Assembly (NCBI RefSeq): GCF_001816145.1 | Contig: NZ_MDZB01000068.1 | Coordinates: 18,602-82,601, forward strand | Origin: Hymenobacter lapidarius | Lineage (GTDB): Bacteria > Bacteroidota > Bacteroidia > Cytophagales > Hymenobacteraceae | Length of the DNA stretch: 64,000 bases | Direction: 5' to 3' | In this document: positions 19,275 to 29,939 of the stretch, piece by piece | How the letters are laid out: every line of letters starts with the position of its first letter | How positions within the stretch are numbered: the stretch's first letter is position 1 | The notes under the pieces: generated by a model | What the model saw: only the letters and a program-made list of their open reading frames with translations | Database searches by the model: none | Told to the model about the DNA's origin: nothing | Position numbers and translations under genes: made by a program

Positions 19275-19619
19275 TTAGCCGCCGGCTTTTTTGGCTTTGT
19301 AGCCTTCTTTGAGCAGCACTTCCAGCACCTTGTCGCGGAAGTCACCTTGCACTACCACCTCCCCTTCTTTGGCGCTGCCGCCCACGCCGCACTTGGTTTT
19401 GAGCAGCTTGCCCAGCGCCTGCAAGTCGGCATCGGGCCCCACGAAGCCGGTGATGAGGGTGACTTGCTTGCCGCCGCGCTGTTTTTTGTCCAGCTGCACG
19501 CGCAGCTGCTGTTGCTGGGGGGGCAGGGTGGCTGCTGCCGCCGGCTCATCAGACTGGTAGGCAAATTCGGGATTGGTGGAATACACCACGCCTTGCCGTT
19601 GGTTTTTGTCGGCTTTCAT
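19275..19619 (-). CDS. SUI1/YciH-family translation factor
   Basis: 114 residues. The C-terminal ~75 residues are a SUI1 (eIF1-like) fold: [36 protein letters not shown] and [19 protein letters not shown]. The N-terminal part is a short disordered lead. Bacterial YciH proteins can influence start-codon selection in vitro; the physiological role is uncertain. Single gene with its own upstream space. Confidence 0.9.
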   Translation of the reverse strand: MKADKNQRQGVVYSTNPEFAYQSDEPAAAATLPPQQQQLRVQLDKKQRGGKQVTLITGFVGPDADLQALGKLLKTKCGVGGSAKEGEVVVQGDFRDKVLEVLLKEGYKAKKAGG

Positions 19620-19657
19620 AAAGCAGAAAACTAGAGTGGTTTTAATGGATGAACGCC

Positions 19658-20533
19658 CTACACGGCCACGTGCAGGGCCAGGGGCATGAGGTCAATTTCA
19701 AACTCGGTGGTGTGCCCAAGGTAGTCGCCGTCGACGTGAAAGCCGATGGGGTCCTGCGCCGTAACCCGGGCCCGCGGCACCCGAAAATATTCGGCCGCCT
19801 TGGATTGGGGCAGGTTGCCGAGGACCATGCCCAGGCTCACCTTCAGGGCCCGGCCCACGGGCAGGGCGTCAATCAGGCACACGTCGAGCAGGCCGTCGCG
19901 CAGGTCGGCCAGGGGCGCGATGTAGGCGTTGTTGCCGTACTGCGAGGCGTTGGCAAAAGCCAGCACGTAACAGTCGGTTTCCTCCACATGGCCGTCCAGG
20001 TCTGCACGAATGGGCACAGCGCGGTAGTTGCGGTACTCGCGCAGCGTCACGCGGAGGTAGGTGCTCAGGCCGCGCGAGCCGGCCTGGGCAAAGTGCTGGC
20101 TCACGTGCGCATCAAACCCCAACCCGGCCGTGCAAAAGAACGGGTGCCCGTTTATCACCCCCACGTCCATGCGGCTGAAGTCGGGAGTGGCGAGGCGCTG
20201 CAGGGCCGCGGGCAGCTTCAGCGGCACCTTGAGGTGGCGTGCCAGGCCATTACCCGAGCCCTGGGGCACAATGCCCAGCGCCGCGGCGGTGCCCAGCAAG
20301 CCCCGGCCCACTTCGTTCACGGTGCCATCGCCGCCAATGGCCGCCACCACTTGGAACCCTTCGGCCGCGGCCATTTTGGCTAGCGCTACGGCGTGGCCCG
20401 CGTGTTCCGTTAGCCGGATTTCGTAGTTGGGCTCCCGCGTGCCGAAGTGCTGGGCAATGAGCGCGGGCATGTCGTGCCGCTGGCTCGGGCCGGCCGTGGG
20501 GTTGAGGATGAAGCAGGTTTTGGGCATGGGCAA
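19658..20533 (-). CDS. Diacylglycerol kinase-family lipid kinase (YegS/BmrU-like)
   Basis: 291 residues. The catalytic domain has ILNPTAG, the ATP-binding [18 protein letters not shown], and [18 protein letters not shown], all diagnostic; the C-terminal beta domain includes [13 protein letters not shown] and [10 protein letters not shown]. It phosphorylates a lipid alcohol such as diacylglycerol or a sphingoid/ceramide-type substrate at the inner membrane; Bacteroidota sphingolipids make the second option reasonable but unproven. A second Met two codons in (20527) is an equally good start. Confidence 0.9.
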   Translation of the reverse strand: MPMPKTCFILNPTAGPSQRHDMPALIAQHFGTREPNYEIRLTEHAGHAVALAKMAAAEGFQVVAAIGGDGTVNEVGRGLLGTAAALGIVPQGSGNGLARHLKVPLKLPAALQRLATPDFSRMDVGVINGHPFFCTAGLGFDAHVSQHFAQAGSRGLSTYLRVTLREYRNYRAVPIRADLDGHVEETDCYVLAFANASQYGNNAYIAPLADLRDGLLDVCLIDALPVGRALKVSLGMVLGNLPQSKAAEYFRVPRARVTAQDPIGFHVDGDYLGHTTEFEIDLMPLALHVAV

Positions 20534-20601
20534 CGCCCGGTGGGCGCCAGGCGAATGAGGAAAAAATTGCCCCCGATGCTAATGCAGCGCGGGAGGGCAA
20601 C

Positions 20602-20644
20602 AAAAAAGCCGCCCACTCGGCCCCAGAAGGCAAAGCAGGCGGCG
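20602..20644 (-). terminator. Terminator downstream of gapA
   Basis: GCCGCC (20638-20643 read on the minus strand) pairs with GGCGGC (20608-20613), followed by a six-T run, 20 bases after the gapA stop codon. Confidence 0.6.
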
Positions 20645-20663
20645 TAGTTTACGAACGCAACAG

Positions 20664-21757
<1,094 letters not shown>

Positions 21758-21936
21758 CTACCAATCGGCGCCTGCAGGCCCGGAACGCCTCCATATTATC
21801 CCTTTCCGCTACGGAAACTGCAACCACACGGCACTTCAAACAGGCGAACAGCTGGCCTTGTATGGGGCCACAAAAATCTTTCCGCCTGAAAAACAACGCA
21901 CTTTGCTTCAACATACACTTTTTTTCACCCCAGTAC

Positions 21937-21967
21937 TTGCAGGGAAAGCCAGCCGCCGTACCTTTGC
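21937..21967 (+). promoter_or_regulatory. Bacteroidota-type promoter of tRNA-Glu
   Basis: TTG at 21937-21939, exactly 19 bases, then TACCTTTGC at 21959-21967: this fits the primary-sigma consensus TTTG-N19-TAnnTTTG. The tRNA begins 18 bases downstream, leaving a short 5' leader. Confidence 0.7.
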
Positions 21968-21985
21968 ATCACCAAAACAAAAAAC

Positions 21986-22057
21986 GGTCCGTTCGTCTAG
22001 GGGTTAGGACAGTAGATTTTCATTCTACCAACAGGGGTTCGATTCCCCTACGGACTA
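21986..22057 (+). tRNA. tRNA-Glu (anticodon TTC)
   Basis: Acceptor arms GGTCCGT and ACGGACT pair with one G-T. Anticodon stem GTAGA/TCTAC holds loop TTTTCAT, which gives anticodon TTC (Glu). T-arm GGGGTTCGATTCCCC is standard. CCA is not encoded. The tRNA sits directly at the edge of the defence island that starts about 300 bases downstream. Confidence 0.95.
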
Positions 22058-22062
22058 CAAAT

Positions 22063-22093
22063 AATGCCCTTCCTGCTATCAGGAAGGGCATTT
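22063..22093 (+). terminator. Terminator of tRNA-Glu
   Basis: AATGCCCTTCCTG and CAGGAAGGGCATT form a 13-bp stem with a TAT centre, ending in a T-rich stretch. It starts 6 bases after the tRNA. Confidence 0.88.
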
Positions 22094-22094
22094 T

Positions 22095-22359
22095 CGTTTT
22101 CCGGGGGACCCTGGAGGGGACCCTAAGGTCTAAGATGGCTTCGAAAAGGCTGGGCTAGGACTTTTTGGCCTACCTATACCGTAGCGGATTTTCTTACTAT
22201 TGAGTTCTCCACTCTTCCTCCTTACGCCTTCATTCGTACAGGGGAGCAAGCTTTTTTTATTATTAATGCATTAACTATCAATGATTTATTTTTTAGTACT
22301 CCTTACGCAATGCATCCACAATACGTCTGTAGCTGGCTGCCTGCCATTGGGCATTTAAC
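22095..22359. other. Gene-free junction between tRNA-Glu and the defence island
   Basis: Composition falls sharply to AT-rich after about 22,180. Near 22,108-22,125 GGGACCCT is repeated as GGGGACCCT. No integrase gene, no second copy of the tRNA 3' end and no coding region could be seen here. Confidence 0.5.
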
Positions 22360-23577
22360 CTAATTTAACGCCAATAACTCGTCAATAGTCACCTCATCGA
22401 CTACCCGCTGGTGGGCAAGTTCCACACGACATTTCCACAGCAAGTATAGCTCTTGCGATAAATGATACCCATGACGTCGCAACTCGGGCTTAGTCCGCAG
22501 GAAATATAAATCTCCCAATTCCAACTCCGCTATTTCTTGTACTTCCACTGTCTTGTGTGGTCCAAGCAGTTTGGTATGAGGTAGTAGTCGCAACAGATCA
22601 TCTTTATATCGGTCTAAAAGAACTTGCCGTTTGCGCTCAATAAACGGCAGTAACACCGTAAGTTGCCCCTCCCAGATGCGGCTAGCTAACAAATCGCTAC
22701 GGCCATGCAAGGCCAGCAGCGCTGAGTGTACGCAGGGCCGGTCTGCGTTGTGTACCCACCCACCAGTCGTCCACAACTGCTGGCATAGCGCCAGCGGCGG
22801 CGCGGGCAGCGGCAAGGCCACTGGGCCAACCTGCCAGCTCCGGCGGCTGGCATAATCAGCCAGGAAACCCGCCGGCTGCAACAACTCCGCGAAGGGCCTG
22901 CTAACCAGTTGGTGGGCCAGTACCGGGTCGGCCGAGGCCAGCGCAGCCACAATGGACTGGCGCAGTTCGCATTTAAGAGCCGGCTCCGCCTGACCAAACC
23001 CAAGGTGGACGAAGCGGAGCAGCAACCGAATGTCATCGGTGCCTACTTGTGGGCCGTAGGTGTGAACGGCCAGATTGGTATTGGCCGATGGGACTGGGGT
23101 AGTGACGGCACCTTCTAAAATCAAAAAGAATGTGCTTCGGCCAACGTATGACTGGTCATTCAGCGCGTACTGATACTCGGCCAGAAAACGACCCCACCCG
23201 GCTGCAGCTTCAACACTCAGCTGTTCCAGCACAAACCGATTACCTTGAAAAGCAGGCTGGCCGCACAGGTGTGCGATGCTTTTATCGGCAATGTACTCAT
23301 CAGCTTCTAGGCCAACACGTTCGTAGAGCCACGCCAGTATTCGCTCCTCGCTGGCCTCGCCCACCAGCGAGCCGGGCAGCCGCAGCCAGCGCTGGCCGCG
23401 GCCACTCTGCCATTGCAAATGGTGCGTAACAGCCTCGTAAAAGCCGTTAGGCAGATGTTGGGGCAGGCGCACCACCACGCATTTGCCCTGGTCTAGGTCG
23501 TCGGCTACGGCCTCCACTAACTGGTGCGGGCCAGGCAGCTGCCACCAACTGCCCGGCCCCTGAAGGAGGATACTCAC
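22360..23577 (-). CDS. Unrecognised 405-residue protein, coupled to the giant ATPase
   Basis: Translation most likely starts at GTG 23577 because GTG and the preceding gene's TGA overlap as GTGA, which is typical of translational coupling, with GAGG-like bases upstream absent. The N-terminus (ILLQGPGSWWQLPGPHQLVE) and VVVRLPQHLPNGFYEAV look like an alpha/beta nucleotide-binding-type start that lacks a Walker A lysine. The middle has FFLILEG and DIRLLLRFVHLGFG, and the C-terminal half is helical. It may be a degenerate P-loop partner of the ATPase; I cannot assign a family. It is the last gene of the minus-strand island. Confidence 0.75.
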   Translation of the reverse strand: MSILLQGPGSWWQLPGPHQLVEAVADDLDQGKCVVVRLPQHLPNGFYEAVTHHLQWQSGRGQRWLRLPGSLVGEASEERILAWLYERVGLEADEYIADKSIAHLCGQPAFQGNRFVLEQLSVEAAAGWGRFLAEYQYALNDQSYVGRSTFFLILEGAVTTPVPSANTNLAVHTYGPQVGTDDIRLLLRFVHLGFGQAEPALKCELRQSIVAALASADPVLAHQLVSRPFAELLQPAGFLADYASRRSWQVGPVALPLPAPPLALCQQLWTTGGWVHNADRPCVHSALLALHGRSDLLASRIWEGQLTVLLPFIERKRQVLLDRYKDDLLRLLPHTKLLGPHKTVEVQEIAELELGDLYFLRTKPELRRHGYHLSQELYLLWKCRVELAHQRVVDEVTIDELLALN

Positions 23578-26500
23578 CTTAGCACCTGCGTTAGATATTC
23601 CTGTGCCCGCACGGCCCCCTGAACCGGCGCGGCTACCACCAGGCCGAGCACTTCGGCCCAAGTCAAACTCAGAGCAATGGTTTGGGCCGGCATTTCCGGC
23701 AACCACTCCTCGACCTGGGCCTGCGTAAAGGGCTCACTCAGCCCAGCCAACAGGCGCATTACTTCTTCTTCCGGCGTGCCGGCCGCGAGGCCCCACTTGC
23801 TGGGCGGCAGGCTCTCATGCACGTACTGCTCCAGCTCAGCCAGGGCCCCGGCCGGCGCGCGGTCGGGCTGCCGAGCCAGACACTCCAGAAAGTAAAACAA
23901 GGGCTCGTACCAGCCGCCGGTGAGCGCCTGCACCTGGGCCGTATAGGTTGGTACCTCGGCTTGCTCTTTCAGCCATTGACTCAGGGTCCGGGGCTGCCAG
24001 GGGTGCAACTCTATCAGCGACACGCGAGCTTCACGAGAATCGCGCAGCCTTTCGAGGGCCTCCCGCTGGCCCCGCAACACCTTCAACAGCTTGGACGGGT
24101 CCATCAGGAAAACGACGTGCATGGGTTTCGTTTCCGACGACAGCCCGCGCGTGAGGTCGGCCGCGAACTTGACCAGCTCTAGGCCATAGCGGCGGCAAAC
24201 GAGCACGACCGTAGTCTTGTAGGCGGGCCGGTTCTCTTTAATTGTTTCTAATTCCTGTTGGCACTGTGAAAAGTCATTCTCAAACCTCAGCAATTGGCAG
24301 TTGATGTCGGGCTGGCTGCGCAGAAAATCCTCTACCCGCAGCAGGCCCGCGGCTTCCGTACCCCGCACAATGGTGGTCCCGTTGGTGCGGATGATGGCGT
24401 ACTGCGCGGCGGTAAAAGGGCCGGGCAGGCGCCTCGGATCGTCCTGTCCGCCGTAAATGTCGCGGTCCAGGTCGGCCTGGTAGGCGTCGGGCACCGCCAT
24501 ATGCACAAAAGCCTGCAGCTCGCGCTCCACATCGGCTGGGGTACCCAACAGCTGCCGCAGGTTGGGGGTGCGCAAGTAATAGGTATTCAAAGCCGGCAGG
24601 TAGGTAGCCACGCTCAGCTCCACTATTTCGTCCAGCAATACCTGAAACTCCGCATCGGAACTATGCGGTCCAAAAGCCGCCGGCCAATAGTCACGGGCCG
24701 CCTCGTGCAACTGCGCGGCCGTCAGGCCGTCCTGGGTCGAGTCGCCGTACATTTCTATGACGTCCTGCGAAGCCAGCAGGTAAGCCAGTAGCTTGAAGCG
24801 ATTGTTCAAATCCAGCGTCAGCAAAAACTTGGCCCGGATGTCGGCGCGGGCCTTGTGCGAGGCCGTGCTGATGTCGTACTCGTTGATGCGATAGTGGGGC
24901 CGCTGGCCGGTTTCCGATGAGTAAGTAGCGTAAAGGTGCGTGAGCAGGCGGTCGCAGAATACTTGGATAAGGCTCGGGAAATAATTGGTTTCCACTAGAA
25001 TTTCTGTTACCAACTCCTCCTTCTCGAACTCAAAGCCCAGGCTTTCGAGCGGCCGCCGCACCAGTGCTTCGGCCTGGCGCACCTCGTTGCGAGCAATAAG
25101 TGGGCCGATGCAGACGGCAGTGCCGAGCTGCGAAAGCGGCTGGTTAGGCAGCCGGTAAGTGCGCTGCACGTTGTGCGTACCGGAAAACACTACCTTAAAA
25201 CGCCGGTCGGTATTGTCCATTAGTGTCTTGAAGGCGTTCGTGTACTCGAACTGCTTGGCCGCGTCCTGATTCAGGAACTGGTCAGCCTCATCCAAAAACA
25301 GCAGCAGCCGATGCTGCTCGTTCTCCTCCAGCCACTGGCGCACGTAGTCCAGCAGCCGGCTGATTTTCATTTTGCCGCTGCTCATGGCCTTGGTTAGCTG
25401 GCCCACCTCGAACTGTTGCAGCAGCTTGGCCAATTCCCGCACAATGCCGTCGATGGGATGACCATCAAAGCCCAGCTGTCGGATATCCAGAAACAAAACG
25501 AGCTGCCCCTTCTCAGGCTGGTGATACGTGCGCTGAATATCGCGGAGAATGGCCGTTTTACCCAATTGCCGTCCCCCGTACACTAGGCAGGACGAGTCGG
25601 ACGACGAACTCAGCAGCTGCCGTTTCTCCGCCTCGCGTCCATAAAACATTTCGGGCGGCAACGTGACGCCGCCGGTGATGTAAGGCTTCACATACGTGAA
25701 GGGCAGCGTGAGCTGGAAGAACAGCGGCAGCCGCGCCCGCTGCAAGCCCGCCGAGGCCAAGTAAAGTAGCAGCAGCGAGTCCAGCACCAGAAAGGTGCGC
25801 TTCTTCTCGCGGCTTAGCCCGGCCAAGTCGTAGCGCTGCCCCAGCGTCAGCGGGTGGAAGTATAACACCAGCATCGGCCGGCGCGCCAAACCGGTCTCGC
25901 TGGCTGCTTCGGCCTGGTTGAAGAGTTCATCTACTTCGCTCACGCGGGTGCGGGCCAGCAGCAGCCGATAGGACCCTTTGGCCTCCGAAGCAAAAGCGGC
26001 AATCGGACACTCGTCTTTTCCAGACACAAACATCTGCTCAATGTCCACCACTTCGTAGCCCGCCTGCATGGTGCGAGGCACCGCCGAGAGCACCGGCCGC
26101 CGGAATCCCAGAAACATACACAACCGGACAATGGCCTGGTAATTAGCTTCGTCCTTGAGCTGACGCTTGGCCCGCAGCTGCTCCCAATCGGTGATGGCAT
26201 CGCTGGCCAGTTCGCGGGTCTTCTGGTCGGCTTTCCCCAGGTCCTGGCCACCTATTTTGCCTCCTTTCAGCAGGGAGTTTATGTGGTCCTCCGGCAGCTG
26301 CGCCAGCGCCGAGCTTTCGAGCGGTGGCAGGCGGTCGAGAAATATCTGAAGCTCGGAAGCTTCTACTGCTGATTTGGTAATGTCTTCGTTGGCCGTAAGC
26401 TGCGCTACGTAATGGTAGGCAACGCTGACGGAGCTTTCGCGGATAACCTGGTCTATCCGGTCTTTGGTCGCCTGCTTTCTAAAATCCGGCACTTTCTCCA

Positions 26501-29500
26501 GCAGGCTGGTCAATTCCTTCTCTACCAACTCCACGCTTTGCTGCCGAGAGACTTCTATTGCTTGCCGCAGTTCATGAAGTTGCTGGTGCAAATACGGGAA
26601 ACTAAGCGGGGCTTCTTCAAGCCGAAGCTTGTTAGCCAACTGGTCGTGCTGCTTCGCCAGCAGGATTACCCCTGCGGTGCGTAGTTGCTCGCCCACGTAG
26701 CCTTTGCGTACTCCCACCTCAAGGGCCTGCTCGGCGAGCTTGATGGCGTGGCGCAGGCGCGGCTCCTGCAAGCGCCATTCGGCTTGGTAGGCGGTGCGCG
26801 GCAGCTCGGCCGGGCCACTCAGTTCTTTCTGCGCCGAAGGCCACCCCCGCAGCAGGGCGCAGGCCAGAAAGTTACCCGCCTTTAGTTGCCGTTGGTAGGC
26901 ATCAGCCCACGACAACTCTGGTTCGGCAGCAGCCTGACGCAACGCGGCCAACTGGTCGGCGGAGCTGCCCGCCAGGGCGCCCGTTGGCAGCAATGGTAGC
27001 ACCGAGGTGCGCAGCAAAGGCAGCACCGTCAGTTGATGAAGAGTCGGCTCAGCCGTATTGCCGGGAGCGCCTTCCTTCAACAGTTCATCCAGCTGGTTTA
27101 ATGCCTGCGTCAGCAAGTCAAGGGCTACCAGCATGCTGTTGCTGGTTTCGCGGCGACGGTGCTCCGCTAGCTCGGCATGAGCCAGGGGGAGCAGCTGCCC
27201 AAGCTTTTGGCAGAACTGTTGGTCCTGACTTCCCTGGTAATGCAGCCGGCCCGGTTGGGGCCGCTGCTGCTGGTGCATCAGCCAGCGCTGGCCTAGGCGC
27301 AGCAGCGGCGACACGTGCAGCTTAAACCACGGCCAGGCTTGCCGGTTGGGCTCCAGTTGCAGGCTGGCTTCGCGCAGCCCTTTTTCCAGTTGCGCTTCGT
27401 CATCCAAATCAGTCAGGATTTTGCGAACCAGGGCCAGGCGGCCTGCGTCCGGGCCAGCCTGCTCTAGCGCGCCCACCAGCTTGCCAATGGGCTGGCTGGC
27501 GTGCCAGTTGTGGCGCCAGAAGGCCGTCATGGGATGGTGCTTGCGGTGGCGAAACTCGGCGTGCTGCGACGCCGTGCGCCACTGCCGCAGCTCCGCGTGC
27601 AGGCGGGCCCCTTCCTGCTCCCGCTGCTGGTCTGACTGGAACTGCTGCAATAAAGCGGGCTGGAGCGGCTCCAGGCTGTCGCGCTGCCCTACCAACTGGC
27701 TTAGTTGGTTGAATTGCGGCAAGCCCACCAAGCCGTTTTGAAGCAGCAGGGCCGCCTGGCTGGAAGGAGCCAGCAGGGCCGGCCGCAGGGCCGCCGCCAC
27801 GCGCACCGCTTGGCAAGGCCACTCCTCGGCAGTAGCGGAGTCTTCCAGACTCCTGCCCAGCGCGGCCGTGTAGGCGGCCTGCAAGCCCGTCGTTACGGGC
27901 CCTATTTCCTGCGCGAGGGCCAAGCACTCCAATTCCCATACCGCCAGCAAGGGTGTGGCCCCACCGGCCAAGGGCATGGGGGGAGCGGCAGCGGCCGTCA
28001 GCTGCCAGGCCAAGGCAAACCGGCGTTGGTCGAGCAGGTCCCACTGGGTTTCGGCCAGCCACTTCCATTCCGCCCCTGCCGCTTCCTGTTTAGCAGCAAC
28101 GGGTAGATTTGTTTCAGCCGGAACAGAGGGCAACGAAGCAACTTCCTCGGCAGCCTTTTCCCTCACCACTGTTTCACCGGCTGGTGCTTCCTGTAATGAA
28201 ACCGCAGCCGGTGAAACAGCTTGCGGTGGGTAAGTAGCGGGTAGAATGACCTCGGGCAAGGGAGCTGCAGCGGCTTCACTTATGGGCAACTGCTGCTCCT
28301 CGAAACCAGCTGCTGCGTCATCAACCACGTCAGCAGTGGAAGGCGGCAGCTCCACCTCAGGCGAGACGGGTGTGGTGGTGTCAACCGGCGGTATTGCTGT
28401 TTCCGGCACCGGAACGGTGGCAGTCGCGTCGGCGGCTGTGCTGACGCACAAACGCCCCCGAAACAGTGCCAGTACCAATGCCCCAGGCAGGGCATCGCCC
28501 AGCGCCAGCGCCACTTCGCCTTCCTCCTCCTCGGCCCGGGCCGCGTCGGGGTCGGCCGCCAGTCGCAGCAGCAACGCCAGCGGGTGGCTTCCAGCTAGTA
28601 ATTCAGCAATAGCCGGGTGTTCTTCAGAGGACGCAGTCGCCTCGATTTCCGCCATGAGGGCCGAGGCGTTGGCCTGTACATCCACCAGCGGCTTAAATGC
28701 AGCAGCGGTTTGAAGCCGAATGCGCCCGACCTGCGCCAGCGTAGCCAGCGCATCCTGTTGGCGGACTTGCGCATGCAGCGCAGTTTGCTGATTATCCAGC
28801 CATTCAGTATGCACTAGTTGCAAGTAGGTCAAGGAGGCAGTTGCCGGCACCGCCGGCACTACCCCAGCGGTAAGCAGGGGCGCGGCAGCACTTAGCAAAC
28901 GGGTTGCTAATGTTTCATAGCGCTGCTGCAACGTGGCCAGTTCGGCTGCGGCCGGCTCAAAACTTGCCGGCAACTCGCCCGCCCGCAATTGATGGGAATA
29001 CTGGTCAATCCGGTCGGCCAGAACAGTGGCGGCTTGCGCTAACACATTCAAACCAGCCGCGAGCGTCACATCTTCCCTTGGTTGCTCATGCGAATACTCG
29101 TCAATGGCCTTGCCGCCCGAAGCTGACGGCGGGGTTTCAGCTGGTTCGGCCGGTTCCATTCCAGCATCGGTCCCGTCCTCCATCAAGCTCATCGCCGACT
29201 CCTGCACCGTATCGCCAGTGTCTTCGCTTTCTTCGCCCGCATCAGGGTTTTGCGTTAGGCTCACATCCGGGGCGTAAGCCGACCAGCCCAGCAACGCCGC
29301 CATAAGGGTCACTTCCTCGTCGCTGGCTTCACCTGCCACGGGCTGGCCCCCTGGGTAAAAAAAGGGTTTGTCATCGCGCTCCGTTATGTCTTCCGCCCGC
29401 AAGAACTCTACGCGCGCGCTGGCCATGGGCTTGGTGCTGGGCGTAATGGCTACCCGGTAGCCCGCAACTCGCAAGGCGTCTGCCACCTGCTTGCACAACC

Positions 29501-29741
29501 TTTTCTGCTGCTGGTACCAACTATCGAGGATGATACGGCCGACTTTAGATTGTTCAAGCCCTCCGTACCATACAACTCCCTCCAGTATCGCGCTGAACGT
29601 AGAGGCACTCCAAGCGTAGGGGCGGCCCGTGGCGGGGTGCCGGGCAGGCAGGGCTTTCAGCAGACTGGTGCGGGCCTGGCCGATGGCCATCTGCGCCAAC
29701 TTACGCTTGAGGGGTGAGCTGAGAACTTGGTAGAAATTCAT
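23574..29741 (-). CDS. Giant multi-domain P-loop ATPase (about 2,055 residues)
   Basis: The N-terminal ~130 residues are a basic alpha/beta region (SPLKRKLAQMAIGQARTSLL). A long Glu/Ala/Pro-rich, probably unstructured linker lies around 150-550 and a helical region around 560-1,250. The ATPase domain follows FYGREAEKRQLL, with Walker A GGRQLGKTAIL near 1,390, Walker B LLLFLDEADQFL near 1,485 and a sensor-like VVFSGTHNVQR. The last ~450 residues add winged-helix-like and second alpha/beta segments. The layout resembles STAND/AAA+ signalling ATPases found in bacterial conflict systems; a nuclease or other effector is not evident. Start is ATG 29741; GTG 29762 is an alternative. It has its own transcription unit behind a terminator. 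Confidence 0.8.
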   Translation of the reverse strand: MNFYQVLSSPLKRKLAQMAIGQARTSLLKALPARHPATGRPYAWSASTFSAILEGVVWYGGLEQSKVGRIILDSWYQQQKRLCKQVADALRVAGYRVAITPSTKPMASARVEFLRAEDITERDDKPFFYPGGQPVAGEASDEEVTLMAALLGWSAYAPDVSLTQNPDAGEESEDTGDTVQESAMSLMEDGTDAGMEPAEPAETPPSASGGKAIDEYSHEQPREDVTLAAGLNVLAQAATVLADRIDQYSHQLRAGELPASFEPAAAELATLQQRYETLATRLLSAAAPLLTAGVVPAVPATASLTYLQLVHTEWLDNQQTALHAQVRQQDALATLAQVGRIRLQTAAAFKPLVDVQANASALMAEIEATASSEEHPAIAELLAGSHPLALLLRLAADPDAARAEEEEGEVALALGDALPGALVLALFRGRLCVSTAADATATVPVPETAIPPVDTTTPVSPEVELPPSTADVVDDAAAGFEEQQLPISEAAAAPLPEVILPATYPPQAVSPAAVSLQEAPAGETVVREKAAEEVASLPSVPAETNLPVAAKQEAAGAEWKWLAETQWDLLDQRRFALAWQLTAAAAPPMPLAGGATPLLAVWELECLALAQEIGPVTTGLQAAYTAALGRSLEDSATAEEWPCQAVRVAAALRPALLAPSSQAALLLQNGLVGLPQFNQLSQLVGQRDSLEPLQPALLQQFQSDQQREQEGARLHAELRQWRTASQHAEFRHRKHHPMTAFWRHNWHASQPIGKLVGALEQAGPDAGRLALVRKILTDLDDEAQLEKGLREASLQLEPNRQAWPWFKLHVSPLLRLGQRWLMHQQQRPQPGRLHYQGSQDQQFCQKLGQLLPLAHAELAEHRRRETSNSMLVALDLLTQALNQLDELLKEGAPGNTAEPTLHQLTVLPLLRTSVLPLLPTGALAGSSADQLAALRQAAAEPELSWADAYQRQLKAGNFLACALLRGWPSAQKELSGPAELPRTAYQAEWRLQEPRLRHAIKLAEQALEVGVRKGYVGEQLRTAGVILLAKQHDQLANKLRLEEAPLSFPYLHQQLHELRQAIEVSRQQSVELVEKELTSLLEKVPDFRKQATKDRIDQVIRESSVSVAYHYVAQLTANEDITKSAVEASELQIFLDRLPPLESSALAQLPEDHINSLLKGGKIGGQDLGKADQKTRELASDAITDWEQLRAKRQLKDEANYQAIVRLCMFLGFRRPVLSAVPRTMQAGYEVVDIEQMFVSGKDECPIAAFASEAKGSYRLLLARTRVSEVDELFNQAEAASETGLARRPMLVLYFHPLTLGQRYDLAGLSREKKRTFLVLDSLLLLYLASAGLQRARLPLFFQLTLPFTYVKPYITGGVTLPPEMFYGREAEKRQLLSSSSDSSCLVYGGRQLGKTAILRDIQRTYHQPEKGQLVLFLDIRQLGFDGHPIDGIVRELAKLLQQFEVGQLTKAMSSGKMKISRLLDYVRQWLEENEQHRLLLFLDEADQFLNQDAAKQFEYTNAFKTLMDNTDRRFKVVFSGTHNVQRTYRLPNQPLSQLGTAVCIGPLIARNEVRQAEALVRRPLESLGFEFEKEELVTEILVETNYFPSLIQVFCDRLLTHLYATYSSETGQRPHYRINEYDISTASHKARADIRAKFLLTLDLNNRFKLLAYLLASQDVIEMYGDSTQDGLTAAQLHEAARDYWPAAFGPHSSDAEFQVLLDEIVELSVATYLPALNTYYLRTPNLRQLLGTPADVERELQAFVHMAVPDAYQADLDRDIYGGQDDPRRLPGPFTAAQYAIIRTNGTTIVRGTEAAGLLRVEDFLRSQPDINCQLLRFENDFSQCQQELETIKENRPAYKTTVVLVCRRYGLELVKFAADLTRGLSSETKPMHVVFLMDPSKLLKVLRGQREALERLRDSREARVSLIELHPWQPRTLSQWLKEQAEVPTYTAQVQALTGGWYEPLFYFLECLARQPDRAPAGALAELEQYVHESLPPSKWGLAAGTPEEEVMRLLAGLSEPFTQAQVEEWLPEMPAQTIALSLTWAEVLGLVVAAPVQGAVRAQEYLTQVLR

Positions 29742-29887
29742 AATGAAATCAGTGCGCTGCACCCATTGACGGCTGGTCAGCTAAGGCAGAAAATGAACGG
29801 GTTGTTGCCTCTGGCTGGGCCAGGTCATTGCACGGCACACGAAGCTACTTTTTACAATTAAAAAGAGGACTACACTGCAGAGAAACA

Positions 29888-29933
29888 AAAAAATTAGTCC
29901 TCATTATCAGGCCGATAATAAGGACTAATTTTT
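29888..29933. terminator. Strong terminator separating the pPIWI-RE operon from the ATPase pair
   Basis: AAATTAGTCCTCATTATC and GATAATAAGGACTAATTT pair over 18 bases with one mismatch around AGGCC, with A- and T-runs on both sides. It begins 7 bases after the pPIWI-RE stop codon. Confidence 0.88.
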
Positions 29934-29939
29934 CGTTAG

